From: Leptotrichia hongkongensis
Lineage (GTDB): Bacteria; Fusobacteriota; Fusobacteriia; Fusobacteriales; Leptotrichiaceae
Direction of reading: 5' to 3'
Length of the DNA stretch: 64,000 nucleotides
Assembly (NCBI RefSeq): GCF_007990635.1
Contig: NZ_AP019846.1
Span: forward strand, 1,426,001 to 1,490,000
The notes beneath the pieces are model-generated. The model ran no database searches. It was not told where the DNA came from and saw only the letters and a list, made by a program, of their open reading frames with translations. Below are positions 38,192-48,500 of the stretch, piece after piece. Within the stretch, counting starts at the first letter, position 1. Every line of letters begins with the position of its first letter. The translations under genes were made by a program, and so were the position numbers.

Positions 38192-38944
38192 ATGAATGGT
38201 GAAATAGCGCAAATATGTAATATTGTTCTGGCTACTAAAAGTGCTTTAAAAAAAAGAAGCAGAATTAAATATAAACCTGTATATTACGAAAAAAGCTACT
38301 TTCATATTTTTAATAATAAAAAATATAAGGCTAAAAGTATTGAAGAATGGTTTGATTATTGTATTGATAGAGGATTACAAAATATTAAGTTCTTAATTCC
38401 TCTACCTATAAAAGATAGTGATTCTCTTAATTTTACTAATATAAGTCAAGCTAGTATAGTTTGCTTTTTTGACAATAAATTAGTTACTTATTTTACTCCA
38501 AAATGGGAAGATTACAATAATGAATGGTATATTATTTACACAGAACATGAATGGAAACTTCCTCTAAAATCAAAACCTAAATTTTATGATAATACCGAAA
38601 ATTTTAAAGAGGTATTGAATAGAATAGCTATTTTAGCTGATAAAATTAATTTTCCAAATTTTGGAAATATCTTTAGAAAAGCTTTTAGCATTTTAAATGG
38701 TGAAAGTTTTGAAAATATAAGAAATACTTTTTATGGAGAAACTCTTTTCAAAATACCCAAAATAAATGCAAGACTTTTTTATTCAGCCAAAATTTCTAAT
38801 GTTTTTGGTGGAATGGGATCCTGGAATGACAGCCCTCCTTATTATACACATAAAAAAGGGCTTGAAATTGAATACGATAACCTTTCGGAAGAGCTTTTAA
38901 CACAAATTAGGCTTGCTCTTTTATATTATGTAAATGAATGGTAA
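38192..38944 (+). CDS. Hypothetical protein
   Basis: Not recognised. The 250-residue product from the ATG behind TGGAGGTTAATTTT is soluble and rich in aromatic residues. A distinctive C-terminal patch reads FGGMGSWNDSPPYYTHKKGL, and the protein ends LLYYVNEW. It could belong to one of the many small immunity-type families of Fusobacteria, but no toxin gene lies beside it, so that is a guess. It stands alone between divergent and unrelated genes. Confidence 0.6.
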   Translation: MNGEIAQICNIVLATKSALKKRSRIKYKPVYYEKSYFHIFNNKKYKAKSIEEWFDYCIDRGLQNIKFLIPLPIKDSDSLNFTNISQASIVCFFDNKLVTYFTPKWEDYNNEWYIIYTEHEWKLPLKSKPKFYDNTENFKEVLNRIAILADKINFPNFGNIFRKAFSILNGESFENIRNTFYGETLFKIPKINARLFYSAKISNVFGGMGSWNDSPPYYTHKKGLEIEYDNLSEELLTQIRLALLYYVNEW

Positions 38945-39046
38945 ATCTATAATAAAAATTTACACTATAAATTTGATGCCGTAATTAGTATTACAATTTA
39001 TGTAATTACATTACAATTTAAAATATTATCATTTATTTTTCAAAAA

Positions 39047-39075
39047 TTTACAAAGGCAATATTTTTTGATATAAT
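39047..39075 (+). promoter_or_regulatory. Promoter of the M20 peptidase gene
   Basis: TTTACA, a 17-base spacer and TATAAT, about 45 bases before the start codon. Five of six -35 bases and all -10 bases match consensus. Confidence 0.7.
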
Positions 39076-39118
39076 AAAATTATAAAAAAACAGAGATTTA
39101 GAAAGGGATGAGGGAAAA

Positions 39119-40333
39119 ATGGAATTGCTTAAAATTAACGAGTTTATAAAAGAAAATGTTGATAAAATTTATGATGAAATGGTAAAGATTAGACGAACTA
39201 TTCACGAAAATCCTGAACTTGGGGATGAAGAAATTGAAACGAGCAAATTAATAAAGAAATTTTTGGAAGAAAATGGGATTGAATTTTTTGAAATTATAAA
39301 TACTGGAGTGGTTGCGACAATTTATAATGATAAGGAAAATATGGAAAACAAGACAGTTGCGACTCGTGCGGATATTGATGCATTGCCAATTTTTGAAGAA
39401 AATGAAGTTGAATACAAATCAAAAAACATTGGTAAAATGCATGCTTGCGGACATGATGCACATACAACTATCCAGCTTGGAGTAGCAAAGATTTTGGCAG
39501 ATAACAAGGATAAATGGCATGGAACTGTGAGATTTTTCTTTCAGCCAGCAGAAGAAACAACTGGTGGTGCTGATAGAATGATAAAAAATGGAGCATTAAA
39601 ATTTGAAAATGATACAATTCGAAAAATAGATGCCTTTTTTGCATTACACATGGCTCCAGAAATAGAACTTGGAAAAATTGGGATAAAGTATGGAAAAGCA
39701 CACGCTTCATCAGCAAGAATACACCTTACAATAAATGGTACTTCTGCTCACGCCGCATTGCCTCACAAAGGAATTGACGCAATCTTAATTGGAGCAAAAG
39801 TTATGGAATTCTTGCAGTCAATAGTTAGCAGAAGAATTGATCCAAGAGAAGAATCTGTAATTACAATCGGAGCATTCAATGGAGGCTTTGCTGATAATGT
39901 AGTCTGCGATAAAGTGGAAATGAAAGGAACTGCAAGAACAATGTCCGAAGAAACAAGAACATTTATAATCGAAACACTTGAAAAAGACCTGCCTAAATTT
40001 GTAGAATCACTAGGCGGAACAATAAATGTTGATATTAAGCGTGGCTATGCTCCTGTAATTAACAACGAAAAAATGACAAAAAAAGTAGAAAATAATATTG
40101 TCGACTTATACGGTGAAAATGCTCTGGAATTAATAAAACAGCCTAGAATGGATGTTGAAGATGTTAGTTATTTTCTAAATGAAACCCCTGGATGTTTTTT
40201 CAGACTAGGAACAAGAGTGGAAGAAAAAGGCTTAATTTACGATTTGCATCATCCAAAATTTAATATTGATGAGGAAAGTTTAAAAATAGGAATGGGGTTG
40301 CAATTGAAAAATATTTTAGAATATTTGAAATAA
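39119..40333 (+). CDS. M20-family amidohydrolase / aminoacylase
   Basis: Metal-dependent hydrolase of N-acyl amino acids or related amides. Signatures: IHENPELGDEE near residue 23, THADID-like TRADIDALPIFEE, the metal site MHACGHDAHTT near residue 107, and FQPAEETTGGADRM with the catalytic Glu near 145. The dimerisation domain and the closing ERGLIYDLHHPKFN-like segment are present. 404 residues suits the hippurate hydrolase, N-acetyl-diaminopimelate deacetylase and aminoacylase group; exact substrate cannot be set. Followed 12 bases later by rlmD on the same strand. Confidence 0.9.
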   Translation: MELLKINEFIKENVDKIYDEMVKIRRTIHENPELGDEEIETSKLIKKFLEENGIEFFEIINTGVVATIYNDKENMENKTVATRADIDALPIFEENEVEYKSKNIGKMHACGHDAHTTIQLGVAKILADNKDKWHGTVRFFFQPAEETTGGADRMIKNGALKFENDTIRKIDAFFALHMAPEIELGKIGIKYGKAHASSARIHLTINGTSAHAALPHKGIDAILIGAKVMEFLQSIVSRRIDPREESVITIGAFNGGFADNVVCDKVEMKGTARTMSEETRTFIIETLEKDLPKFVESLGGTINVDIKRGYAPVINNEKMTKKVENNIVDLYGENALELIKQPRMDVEDVSYFLNETPGCFFRLGTRVEEKGLIYDLHHPKFNIDEESLKIGMGLQLKNILEYLK

Positions 40334-40345
40334 AAAAGGAATGAG

Positions 40346-41764
40346 ATGAATAAAATAAAAAATAATTATAAAATTGGACAAAAACTGGAAATTGAGATAG
40401 AAAAAATAGTATTTGGTGGGGAAGGACTTGGGAGAATTGATGGATTTGCAGTATTTGTACCGATGAGTGTGCCAGGAGATAAATTGGAAGTGGAAATTAT
40501 TTCGGTGAAAAAGTCGTATGCAAGAGGGCTTATAACTAGGATAATTGAACCATCAAAGGACAGGATTGAGGATTTGTCCAAAATTAGTTTTGAGGATTTT
40601 GATGGCTGTGATTTTGGAATGCTTAAATACGAGAAACAGCTTGAATATAAGGATAAAATGCTTGAAGAAGTGTTGACAAAGATTGCTGAAATTGATTTGG
40701 AAAAGATAAAAATTAGTAAAATTATTGGAAGTGATAAAAAAATTAATTATAGAAACAAGACAGCTGAACCTTTTTTCAAAAAGAATGGGATTATTCAGAC
40801 AGGATTTTATTCAAGAAAGTCCCACAATGTATTTTCGGCTAAAGAAAGTCTTCTAAAGTCAGAAATTGCCAAAATAATTATTGATAAATTTTTGCAGAAA
40901 ATAAATAGTTTTGCAGGTACAAAAAAGGAATTTAAAGTTTTTAATGAAGTGAACAATACTGGATTTTTGAAGCAGATAATGATTAGAAATAATGAAAAAG
41001 ATGAAGTTATGATAGTTGTTGTCGTAAATAAAAATTCGCAGTATAATCAGCTTTCAAAAGTACTGGAAGAAATGTATGATGAAAATGACTGCATAAAATC
41101 AATCTATATTTCTGTAAAAACTGAACAGAATAACGTAATTTTAGGTAAAAATGTCCATTTATTTGGAAGCCAGTATTTGGAAGAGGAAATGGAAGGATTA
41201 AAATTCAAGATTTATCCAAATTCATTTTTCCAAATTAATAAAAAACAGGCACTAAAACTTTACGATGCTGCAATAAACTTTTTGAATGAAGAAAATAAAA
41301 ATATTGATAAAATCTACGAAAAAACAGTAATTGACGCATTTTCTGGAACAGGAACAATCGCAATGATGCTTTCAAAAAATATAAAGAAGGTTATTGGAAT
41401 TGAAAGTGTAGAAAGTTCAACACTCGCTGCAAAACTGACTTCTTGTGAAAACTCCATTCAAAATGTAGAATTTGTAAATGGAAAAGTGGAGAAGGAACTG
41501 CCAAAAATTTTGAAGAGAGAAAATGTCGGAGCAATAGTTTTTGACCCACCAAGACGAGGAATCGAAGAATCAGCATTAAAGAGTGTTATACAGAATAAAA
41601 TCGAAAAAATTGTCTATATTTCCTGCAATCCTGCCACTTTTGCACGAGATGTGAAGATTTTAGCTGAAAATGGGTATTTATTAACGAAAGTTACTCCTGT
41701 GGATATGTTCCCGCAGACTGGGCATATTGAAGTAGTGGGATTATTGGAAAAATACGATATTTAA
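40346..41764 (+). CDS. rlmD: 23S rRNA (uracil-5-)-methyltransferase RlmD/RumA family
   Basis: SAM-dependent enzyme making 5-methyluridine in 23S rRNA. An N-terminal TRAM RNA-binding domain (KIGQKLEIEIEKIVFGGEGL onward, residues 12-65) leads to a methyltransferase core with DAFSGTGTIAM (SAM site), FDPPRRG and the catalytic Cys in YISCNPATFARDV. The N-terminal FDGCDFGM carries only one Cys where iron-sulfur members have CxxC, so it probably lacks the cluster, as in many Gram-positive relatives that modify both U747 and U1939. The target position is therefore uncertain. Confidence 0.92.
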   Translation: MNKIKNNYKIGQKLEIEIEKIVFGGEGLGRIDGFAVFVPMSVPGDKLEVEIISVKKSYARGLITRIIEPSKDRIEDLSKISFEDFDGCDFGMLKYEKQLEYKDKMLEEVLTKIAEIDLEKIKISKIIGSDKKINYRNKTAEPFFKKNGIIQTGFYSRKSHNVFSAKESLLKSEIAKIIIDKFLQKINSFAGTKKEFKVFNEVNNTGFLKQIMIRNNEKDEVMIVVVVNKNSQYNQLSKVLEEMYDENDCIKSIYISVKTEQNNVILGKNVHLFGSQYLEEEMEGLKFKIYPNSFFQINKKQALKLYDAAINFLNEENKNIDKIYEKTVIDAFSGTGTIAMMLSKNIKKVIGIESVESSTLAAKLTSCENSIQNVEFVNGKVEKELPKILKRENVGAIVFDPPRRGIEESALKSVIQNKIEKIVYISCNPATFARDVKILAENGYLLTKVTPVDMFPQTGHIEVVGLLEKYDI

Positions 41765-41877
41765 AGGGATTTTTGAAATTTTTAATTAAAAAATTGAGAT
41801 ATTTAGAAAAAGTGCGAAACTTATTAATAAATTATTTATAAACTTTATTAAAAATCAAGAAAAGGAAGTTGATATTT

Positions 41878-42465
41878 ATGAAAATATACACAAAATATGG
41901 TGATGAAGGTTTTACAAGACTTTATGGAGGACAAAGAGTCAGCAAGACTCATGTTAGAGTAGAAGCATATGGAACGATGGATGAAGTTTGTTCATTACTT
42001 GGAGTAATTATTGCTGAAATTCGTGAAGATGAAAAGCTGAATGATGTACTTGGAAAGATACGTGAAGAATGTGAAAATATACAGCAGCAGCTTTTTGACT
42101 GTGGAAGTGACCTTGCGACTCCTGATGGATTGCGAGAATATAAGCAAACAATTAATGATGTGAAATGGCTTGAGGAAAGAATGGATGAATATATTCCACA
42201 ATTGCCTAAATTAGAATGTTTTGTAATTCCTGGAGGAAGCAGAATGTCAAGCATGTTTCATCTTATGAGGACAAGCACTCGTAGCTTGGAACGAAAAATG
42301 ATTGCTGTAATTGAAGCAAATGAAGGAATAAATAAAGTTGGACTTCAATATATCAATAGACTTTCTGACTATTTCTTTGTAGTAGCATGCCTTACAAATC
42401 TAAAATTAGGAAATAACGAAACTATCTATAAAAGAAGTGCAAAAATTTTTAGAAATAGCAAATAG
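41878..42465 (+). CDS. Cob(I)alamin adenosyltransferase, PduO type
   Basis: Attaches adenosyl from ATP to cob(I)alamin to make coenzyme B12. The N-terminal ATP-binding signature KYGDEGFTRLYGGQRVSKTH and the later FVIPGGSRMSSMFHLMRTSTRSLERK are hallmarks of the PduO/ATR group. About 195 residues is normal. I begin at the ATG behind AAAAGGAAG; a TTG nine bases upstream is possible. No cobalamin synthesis, transport or B12-dependent enzyme gene is in this window, so its partner lies elsewhere. Confidence 0.93.
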   Translation: MKIYTKYGDEGFTRLYGGQRVSKTHVRVEAYGTMDEVCSLLGVIIAEIREDEKLNDVLGKIREECENIQQQLFDCGSDLATPDGLREYKQTINDVKWLEERMDEYIPQLPKLECFVIPGGSRMSSMFHLMRTSTRSLERKMIAVIEANEGINKVGLQYINRLSDYFFVVACLTNLKLGNNETIYKRSAKIFRNSK

Positions 42466-42536
42466 TGTGTATTTAAATTAGAATTTTAAAATTTCTAGAA
42501 TAATTTTTTTAATATCATAATAAGGAGAAAAATTTA

Positions 42537-43340
42537 ATGAAATTAGGAATTATTGGAGCAGGAAATATGGGAAGCTCTATATTGAAAGGCGTTACATCTT
42601 CAAACTTTCTTGAAAATAAAAATATAGCTATTTTTGATTTAAACAAGGAAAAAATTCAAGAATTATCAAAAGAGTACGGTGTAAAAAAAGCAGAAAATGA
42701 AAACGAACTTACAAAAGAAAGCGATATTCTCATCCTTTCTGTAAAACCAAATATTATTCCAAAAGTACTGGATAAAATAAAAGATGACTTGTCAGAAAAA
42801 ACTATTGTTTTATCAATTGCTGCTGGAATTAGCATTGGTTTTATTGAAAATATTATTGGAACTGACAAAAAAGTTATTAGAACTATGCCAAACACGCCTG
42901 CTCAAGTGATGGAAGGAATGACGGCAGTTTCTTTTAATCATAACATTCAGGAAAATGAAAAAAGTATGATTTTTAAATTACTGAATAGTTTTGGAAAAAG
43001 CATTGAAGTTGAGGAAAAACTTATGCATGCCTATACAGGAATTAGTGGCTCTTTACCAGCCTATGTTTACGTATTTATGGAAGCTCTTGCGGATGGCGGG
43101 GTACTGGAAGGAATGCCAAGGGACAGGGCTTATGAAATTATTGCCCAAACGGTGTTAGGTTCAGCCAAAATGATGCTTGAAACAAAAAAACATCCAGGAA
43201 TTTTGAAAGATGAGGTAACTTCTCCAGGAGGAACTACAATTGCCGCCTTGAAAGTACTGGAAGATGGTAAATTTAGAGGAACTGTAATGGAAGCCGTTAA
43301 GGCTTGTACGGAAAAGTCTAAAGAAATGGCAGGGGAGTAA
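42537..43340 (+). CDS. proC: Pyrroline-5-carboxylate reductase
   Basis: Last step of proline synthesis: reduces pyrroline-5-carboxylate with NAD(P)H. The Rossmann nucleotide site GIIGAGNMGSSI opens the protein. VIRTMPNTPAQVMEGMTA and the C-terminal dimerisation segment with HPGILKDEVTSPGGTTIAAL are the family signatures. 267 residues, normal. AAGGAGAAAAATTTA precedes the ATG. Its stop codon lies inside the loop of the terminator. Confidence 0.97.
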   Translation: MKLGIIGAGNMGSSILKGVTSSNFLENKNIAIFDLNKEKIQELSKEYGVKKAENENELTKESDILILSVKPNIIPKVLDKIKDDLSEKTIVLSIAAGISIGFIENIIGTDKKVIRTMPNTPAQVMEGMTAVSFNHNIQENEKSMIFKLLNSFGKSIEVEEKLMHAYTGISGSLPAYVYVFMEALADGGVLEGMPRDRAYEIIAQTVLGSAKMMLETKKHPGILKDEVTSPGGTTIAALKVLEDGKFRGTVMEAVKACTEKSKEMAGE

Positions 43341-43357
43341 AATCCCCTTTTTTATTA
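43332..43357 (+). terminator. Terminator of proC
   Basis: GGGGA, a six-base loop and TCCCC followed by TTTTTTATTAT. The 5' arm is the end of the proC reading frame. Confidence 0.85.
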
Positions 43358-43376
43358 TATTTATAAATATTTTAAC

Positions 43377-43560
43377 ACTAAACCCTATTTAAATAATGAA
43401 TTTATTACAAACTTTTCCAATAAAAGATAAAAACCTAATATTTAAAAATAAGTAAAATATAATTTTTTTCTGTTAATAAACCAACAGAGATTCTCAGTAT
43501 AAACCTTTACTGTAAGATAAGGATTTGCGGCAATGAGCAATCCTGCGAAAATAAAGAAAA
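43377..43560. repeat. Interspersed intergenic repeat, copy 2
   Basis: Shares with 13357-13600 a left A+T block (TTTAAATAATGAATTTATT) and an identical 25-base hairpin core at 43521-43545. It lacks the large extra hairpin of copy 1. The surrounding gap (43341-43690) has no ORF. Confidence 0.6.
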
Positions 43561-43690
43561 AACATAATAAAAATAGTAAAAACTTATATTAAACAGAATA
43601 ATCCAATACTAAATCCCATTAGAAAATAGTATACAATTCAAAATTTATTAAACATTTGCTATTTAGATGAAAAATAGTATAAATTTTCTT

Positions 43691-44509
43691 TTATATAATC
43701 TGATATTTTTCCACATATTTTAATTTATGATTTATCCAATATTCCAACTGATTTTCAGACTGATTTACACGAAATTCAAGATTATATTTCGCCATATCTA
43801 CAAATAGAGAGTTATCCTTTTGATAAATAGTTAAATAATGTTTCCCTTTTTTATCCACTGCCACTACTTTTCCTTTCTCAACTGAAAATGTATATTGAAT
43901 ACTGTTATAGTCACGATTTGGACTCCACACCAAATTTTTATCGCCTGTCATTTTTATATAAAATGCTGAATTTGTGGGAATAAATGCCAAGTTTAACCAA
44001 TTTAGCCCTTTACTGTCTATTCCTCCAGAAATTCCCTTGTTCCCATAAGCAGTTATTTTGTATTCTCCTGTTCCTACATTTTTTACTCCTGCAAACACCA
44101 TTCCTAGCGACTTTAGTTCAGCCTTCTCAAAATCCACGTTATCTTTATAGTTTAGAAAAAAATCGTTTGAAGAATATTTTATAATTTTAGATTGATCTGT
44201 TATTTTTCCTTTTTTATTTACCTTTATAATTTTAAAATCTTTTTTCAACGTATCAGATAAAAATTCATAAACATTGATTGCAGCATATCTTGAAGGCATA
44301 AAAGACAGATAGTTTCCCACATTTAGCTGAACAGGATATTTATCCCCATTTCCTGATATTATTCTGTAGCTTATATAATCTGGATTATTTGACATCCTAA
44401 ATGAAAATTTCTCAAAATTGTTAAAACTTTCTTTATTTCCAGCATTTAATGTGAAACTTAGCAAAATTCCAATTAACAGCATAAATTTTAATAATATATT
44501 TTTTCCCAT
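43691..44509 (-). CDS. Secreted hypothetical protein
   Basis: Not recognised beyond export. A Sec signal peptide (ILLKFMLLIGILLSFTLNAG) is followed by about 245 residues of mainly beta character. An odd Gly-rich patch reads KITAYGNKGISGGIDSKGLN and the C-terminus is aromatic (NQLEYWINHKLKYVEKYQII). No lipobox, repeats or barrel signature. AGGAGATTTTT lies before the ATG. It is probably periplasmic; the next genes on this strand are also envelope proteins. Confidence 0.75.
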   Translation of the reverse strand: MGKNILLKFMLLIGILLSFTLNAGNKESFNNFEKFSFRMSNNPDYISYRIISGNGDKYPVQLNVGNYLSFMPSRYAAINVYEFLSDTLKKDFKIIKVNKKGKITDQSKIIKYSSNDFFLNYKDNVDFEKAELKSLGMVFAGVKNVGTGEYKITAYGNKGISGGIDSKGLNWLNLAFIPTNSAFYIKMTGDKNLVWSPNRDYNSIQYTFSVEKGKVVAVDKKGKHYLTIYQKDNSLFVDMAKYNLEFRVNQSENQLEYWINHKLKYVEKYQII

Positions 44510-44520
44510 AAAAATCTCCT

Positions 44521-44562
44521 AAATTTTATAGTAATTTTAGTTTAAAACGAGAGTAAAAAATT
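44521..44562. repeat. Short interspersed repeat, copy 2
   Basis: Resembles 18003-18043 (TTATAGTAA then AGTTTAAAAC) and sits in the leader of the secreted hypothetical gene. Confidence 0.35.
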
Positions 44563-44699
44563 AGGCTAATCTATAGCCAAGTTATTTCTTTATATATATT
44601 TTTTTGAACCTCAAAAATACTACCTATCATTTTAAAACTTCGTAAAAAAGGAGTTAATTCAAAATTTAATTTGAAAAAACCCCTAAAAATTTTTAAAGA

Positions 44700-45347
44700 T
44701 TATTGTTGATTTGCGATTATAGCAATTTCTACTCTTCTATTTTGAGCTCTTCCAGCTTCTGTTGCGTTACTTGCAATTGGCTGTTTACTTCCATAACCAC
44801 GTGAAGTTATTCTTGAGCTTGAAATACCTTGTGACTCAAGGTAAGATTCTACTGAATTTGCACGATTTACAGAAAGTGGATTGTTAATTGCATCATTTCC
44901 TGTTGTGTCTGTATGTCCTGAAACTACAATTGTTGAGTCAGGATAAGTTTTTAATACTGTTGCTACTGAATCCAACGTATTTTTAAATTGTGGCTTAATT
45001 ACGTAGCTATTTAAATCAAAAGTAATGTTTTCAGGTGCTGTCAATTTGATTTCACCTTCTCCAGTTCTTTTTACATCCACTCCTGTTCCTTTTAATTTAT
45101 TTCTTAATTCTTTTTCCTGTCTATCAAATATATTTCCAATAGCTGCTCCAACTGCGGCTCCTCCAGCTGTACCAATTAATGTACCTTTTGTATCTTTTCC
45201 AATAACTTGTCCGATTACAGCTCCTGCTGCTGCTCCAATTCCTGCTCCAACTCCAGTTTTACTAACTTTTCTTGTTCCATCAGTAGCAGTTGTACAAGAA
45301 ATTACTGTTAATAATGATAACAGAATAATTGCTAATACTTTTTTCAT
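44700..45347 (-). CDS. OmpA-family lipoprotein with glycine zipper
   Basis: Envelope lipoprotein that binds peptidoglycan noncovalently. Lipobox VISC with Cys18. Then a glycine-zipper segment (residues 33-72, GAGIGAAAGAVIGQVIG and TAGGAAVGAAIGNIF) that could span or insert in a membrane. The C-terminal OmpA-like domain has VSGHTDTTGND, NRANSVESYLESQGI and AQNRRVEIAI, the diaminopimelate-binding signature. 215 residues, similar to YiaD-type proteins. GGAGGAGTCAAT precedes the ATG. Confidence 0.95.
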   Translation of the reverse strand: MKKVLAIILLSLLTVISCTTATDGTRKVSKTGVGAGIGAAAGAVIGQVIGKDTKGTLIGTAGGAAVGAAIGNIFDRQEKELRNKLKGTGVDVKRTGEGEIKLTAPENITFDLNSYVIKPQFKNTLDSVATVLKTYPDSTIVVSGHTDTTGNDAINNPLSVNRANSVESYLESQGISSSRITSRGYGSKQPIASNATEAGRAQNRRVEIAIIANQQ

Positions 45348-45535
45348 ATTGACTCCTCCTTAATAAGAAAATATTTATTTTCAATATATTGTACTATATT
45401 ATTCTATTATTTAAGTTTATTTTCACTTTGAAAATATTTTATCTTGAGAAATTAAATGCTTTAGTGAAAAAAATTGATAAATTTTAAATTTTTAGAATAA
45501 AAACTTTAGATTTTTTGAAAAAAGGATATAGTTTT

Positions 45536-45567
45536 TAAATAAAAAACAGGAACAAATTCATTCCTGT
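45536..45567 (-). terminator. Terminator of the autotransporter gene
   Basis: On the minus strand ACAGGAA, an 8-base loop and TTCCTGT are followed by TTTTT. It starts about 30 bases past the autotransporter stop. Confidence 0.8.
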
Positions 45568-45596
45568 CCCTGTTTTAAAATCAAATATAAAATAAA

Positions 45597-48500
45597 TTAG
45601 AATGAAACACCAAGTCCTACACCAACGTGTGAATTTTTATCCTTCGTATCATATCCACCATTTACTGTGAAATTAAAGTTTCCTGCTTCAAATCCTACTT
45701 TTAAGTCGCTCTTGAAGTTTCCACGTCTTTCATATTTTGCACCTTTTAAGTTAATTTTAGCGCTTGTATTCGTAAATTTAGCTTCGTTTGCCTTGCTTTC
45801 AACTTTTCCTAGTTCATGTTCATAGCCAAGTCCTAAAGATGCTTTGAACTTAGTATTTTCTGTGATTGGAGCGGAATATCCAACTTCAACTCCTGCAGAT
45901 GGTTTTACAGAATAGTAATTGCTTCCTTTAACTTCCATATTTAAAGTTCCATCTTTTTCCTTAATTTTTGAAAATTTACCATAACCAAGTTTTAGACCAG
46001 CGTAAGGCTTAACTGTAACATTTTCTCCAACTTGGAAAGTTTTTCCTAATTCGTTCTTAATTACAAATCCGTAAGCATTGTAGTTAGCCTTGTTTTCATA
46101 AACATTATTTCCGATTACAAATCTTCTCTTCATATCGTTTTTAGAAACAAATCCATCTCCGCTTAAAGTCCAATCAAGATTATTTAAGTCAAATGTCTTG
46201 TAAGCGCCTAATTTAAACATTGTTACATTTTCTTTTGATTTTCCACTGTCTTTAAATTTGAAATTGTTAATAACTGTTCCGGCATAAATTCCCTGTTTTG
46301 CATCAGCGTTATTGAATAAATATGAAATTCCGTAAGCTGAACTGTTTGAATCTGCTAATTCTGGCGTTCTTGCCTCATGTTTATCTCTGTTAAAGAAAGT
46401 AGAGACATGATGTCCAGATTTATTAGCATTTTCTTTTTGTAAAGCAGAAAGTTTGCTGTCTAAAATATTATCAGTCTGTGCAATTCTTTGTTGAACATTG
46501 ATATATTGACTTCCATTAATTTCACGGTAAGTTCTTGCCAATGCTTTTCTGTCACTCAATGTATTTAAGTAATTGAATACTTGTTTGTCTTTTGAATCTG
46601 CCGCAGTTCCAGTATATTTTTCATCTAGCCCATTAGCCACTTCTGTAGAAGTTTCACTATCTGCAAATTTCGCATAGGATTGTTTTTTCAAAGTAACTTT
46701 TTCTACTTTGTTATTTTTAATTTCTGAATCAGCTTCCCATACTAAAGAACCAGTTTTTACGTTCCAGTTTGCAATATTGCTTGACTGAATAGATTTGTTA
46801 AATGGATCAAGCACATCATTTCCAACTGTTACTTCAGTAGCATTAGTTTTTTCAGTAGCTTCAGCTCCGATTAACAAGTCAGCACTTTGTAATCCTAAGT
46901 TCGAAAGTCCTTCAATTGGTTTTGTTTTTCCTAATGTGTCTACGTAAACTCCTAAATCCCCGTTGATTGGTTTTGTTTTACTTGAGAGAACTTTAATAGT
47001 TCTCGTGTTGTCTACACGATCTCTTACGGCACCGCCACTAACTTCAATATCTCCATAATTCTTAATTATTCCGCCAGCAATAACAATTCCCGCACCGCCA
47101 GCAGATTCAATGTGTATTTTACCAGTATTTGTGAATTCAGAATCTTTTCCCACAACTACACCGATTACGTCTTTTGGAGTTCCAACAGTCGTTATTGTAC
47201 CGCTGTTTGTACCTTTAGAACCATTTGCCAAGTACATTCCGATACCGCCATCCTTAGTGATGCTGATAGTTCCTTTGTTTTCTAAAGTGTTTCCGTTGAT
47301 TCCTGCCATACCGATTGAATCTTTACCGATTTCTATAATTCCGTTATTTATCATTTTTGCATTTGGATTATCGCTGTACATTCCCATGCTTGGGTTGTTT
47401 CTGTCAGATGAATCACCTATTCTGATTTTTCCAGTAGAACCAAAATATTTTTGATTTTCTACATTATAGGCACCATCTCCGCCAGCGTAGATTCCGATTG
47501 ACTTATCTCCGTAAAGATTGATTTCCCCGACACTTCCAATTACGTCTTGTGGAGTATCTGAAGCTGCAGGATCTTTCTTCTGGTTACGAACATTTGACCA
47601 CATTCCGATTACATTAGGTGCTGTACTTTCAATTTTTCCATTGCTTAAATTTGTAATAAATCCTTTGTTATCAAAGTAAGGCTTGTCCATATACATTCCT
47701 GTAGAATTTTCCCCGAGCAGAATATCTCCGTCGTTTCTTGCAGAATTGTGCGGAATAGGAGCAGAAGGTCCAAGTAGTCCATAGTCAAATTCAGATTCTG
47801 CACTCCAGTAAATCGCAACAGAGTTTTTACCAACAGAAATTTTTCCACGGTTATCAAAGTTTGATGCAGTACCGTATGCTCCGATTGAGTTGCTACCTTT
47901 CATATCGATAGTACCACGGTTATAATTCATATCGTTTGGAACAAATTCATATTCAAATCCATACAATCCTTTAATTCCAATTTGATTGTCTTTTGTTCCA
48001 GTAATTGTTTTACCAGAATTAATAGTGAAAGTAGAATTTGTAACATCTACTTTATTATACAAGTCGTTAGGGTCATCCAAGTTTACATCCTTGTCTACAA
48101 AAAGTCTGGAATTATCAAATTTAACTAATTTATAGCCAGTACCATTAATTGTTGGTCTTTGATTTGCAGGAATTTTGGCAAGAAGATTTGAAACATCAGT
48201 TTTAGACAATTCTACTTCAACACCTTTAAGTACGAACAAATATGAATTAGGCTCCATATTGAATGTCAATTTATCAGCATTGTTTATAAGTTTTGTAAAA
48301 TAATGCTTAACGGCTTCCTGAGGATCTGTAAAAAAGTGTGTGTTTCCACTGTAAACGCTATTTCCTTCAAAAAATGCCATTGCTCCTCCACCTGCTTTTA
48401 CATCCATTGTTGTTGGAACAGCTATAGTAAGCGGTTTTGTAGCTGAACGATTCAAATAAAATCCAACTTCCCTGTCTTTAACTTCATAATGATTCCTACT

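Noticed and set aside
41765-41877. Cobalamin riboswitch before the adenosyltransferase gene
   Set aside because: The gap is only about 110 bases, is nearly all A+T and has no B12-box-like sequence.
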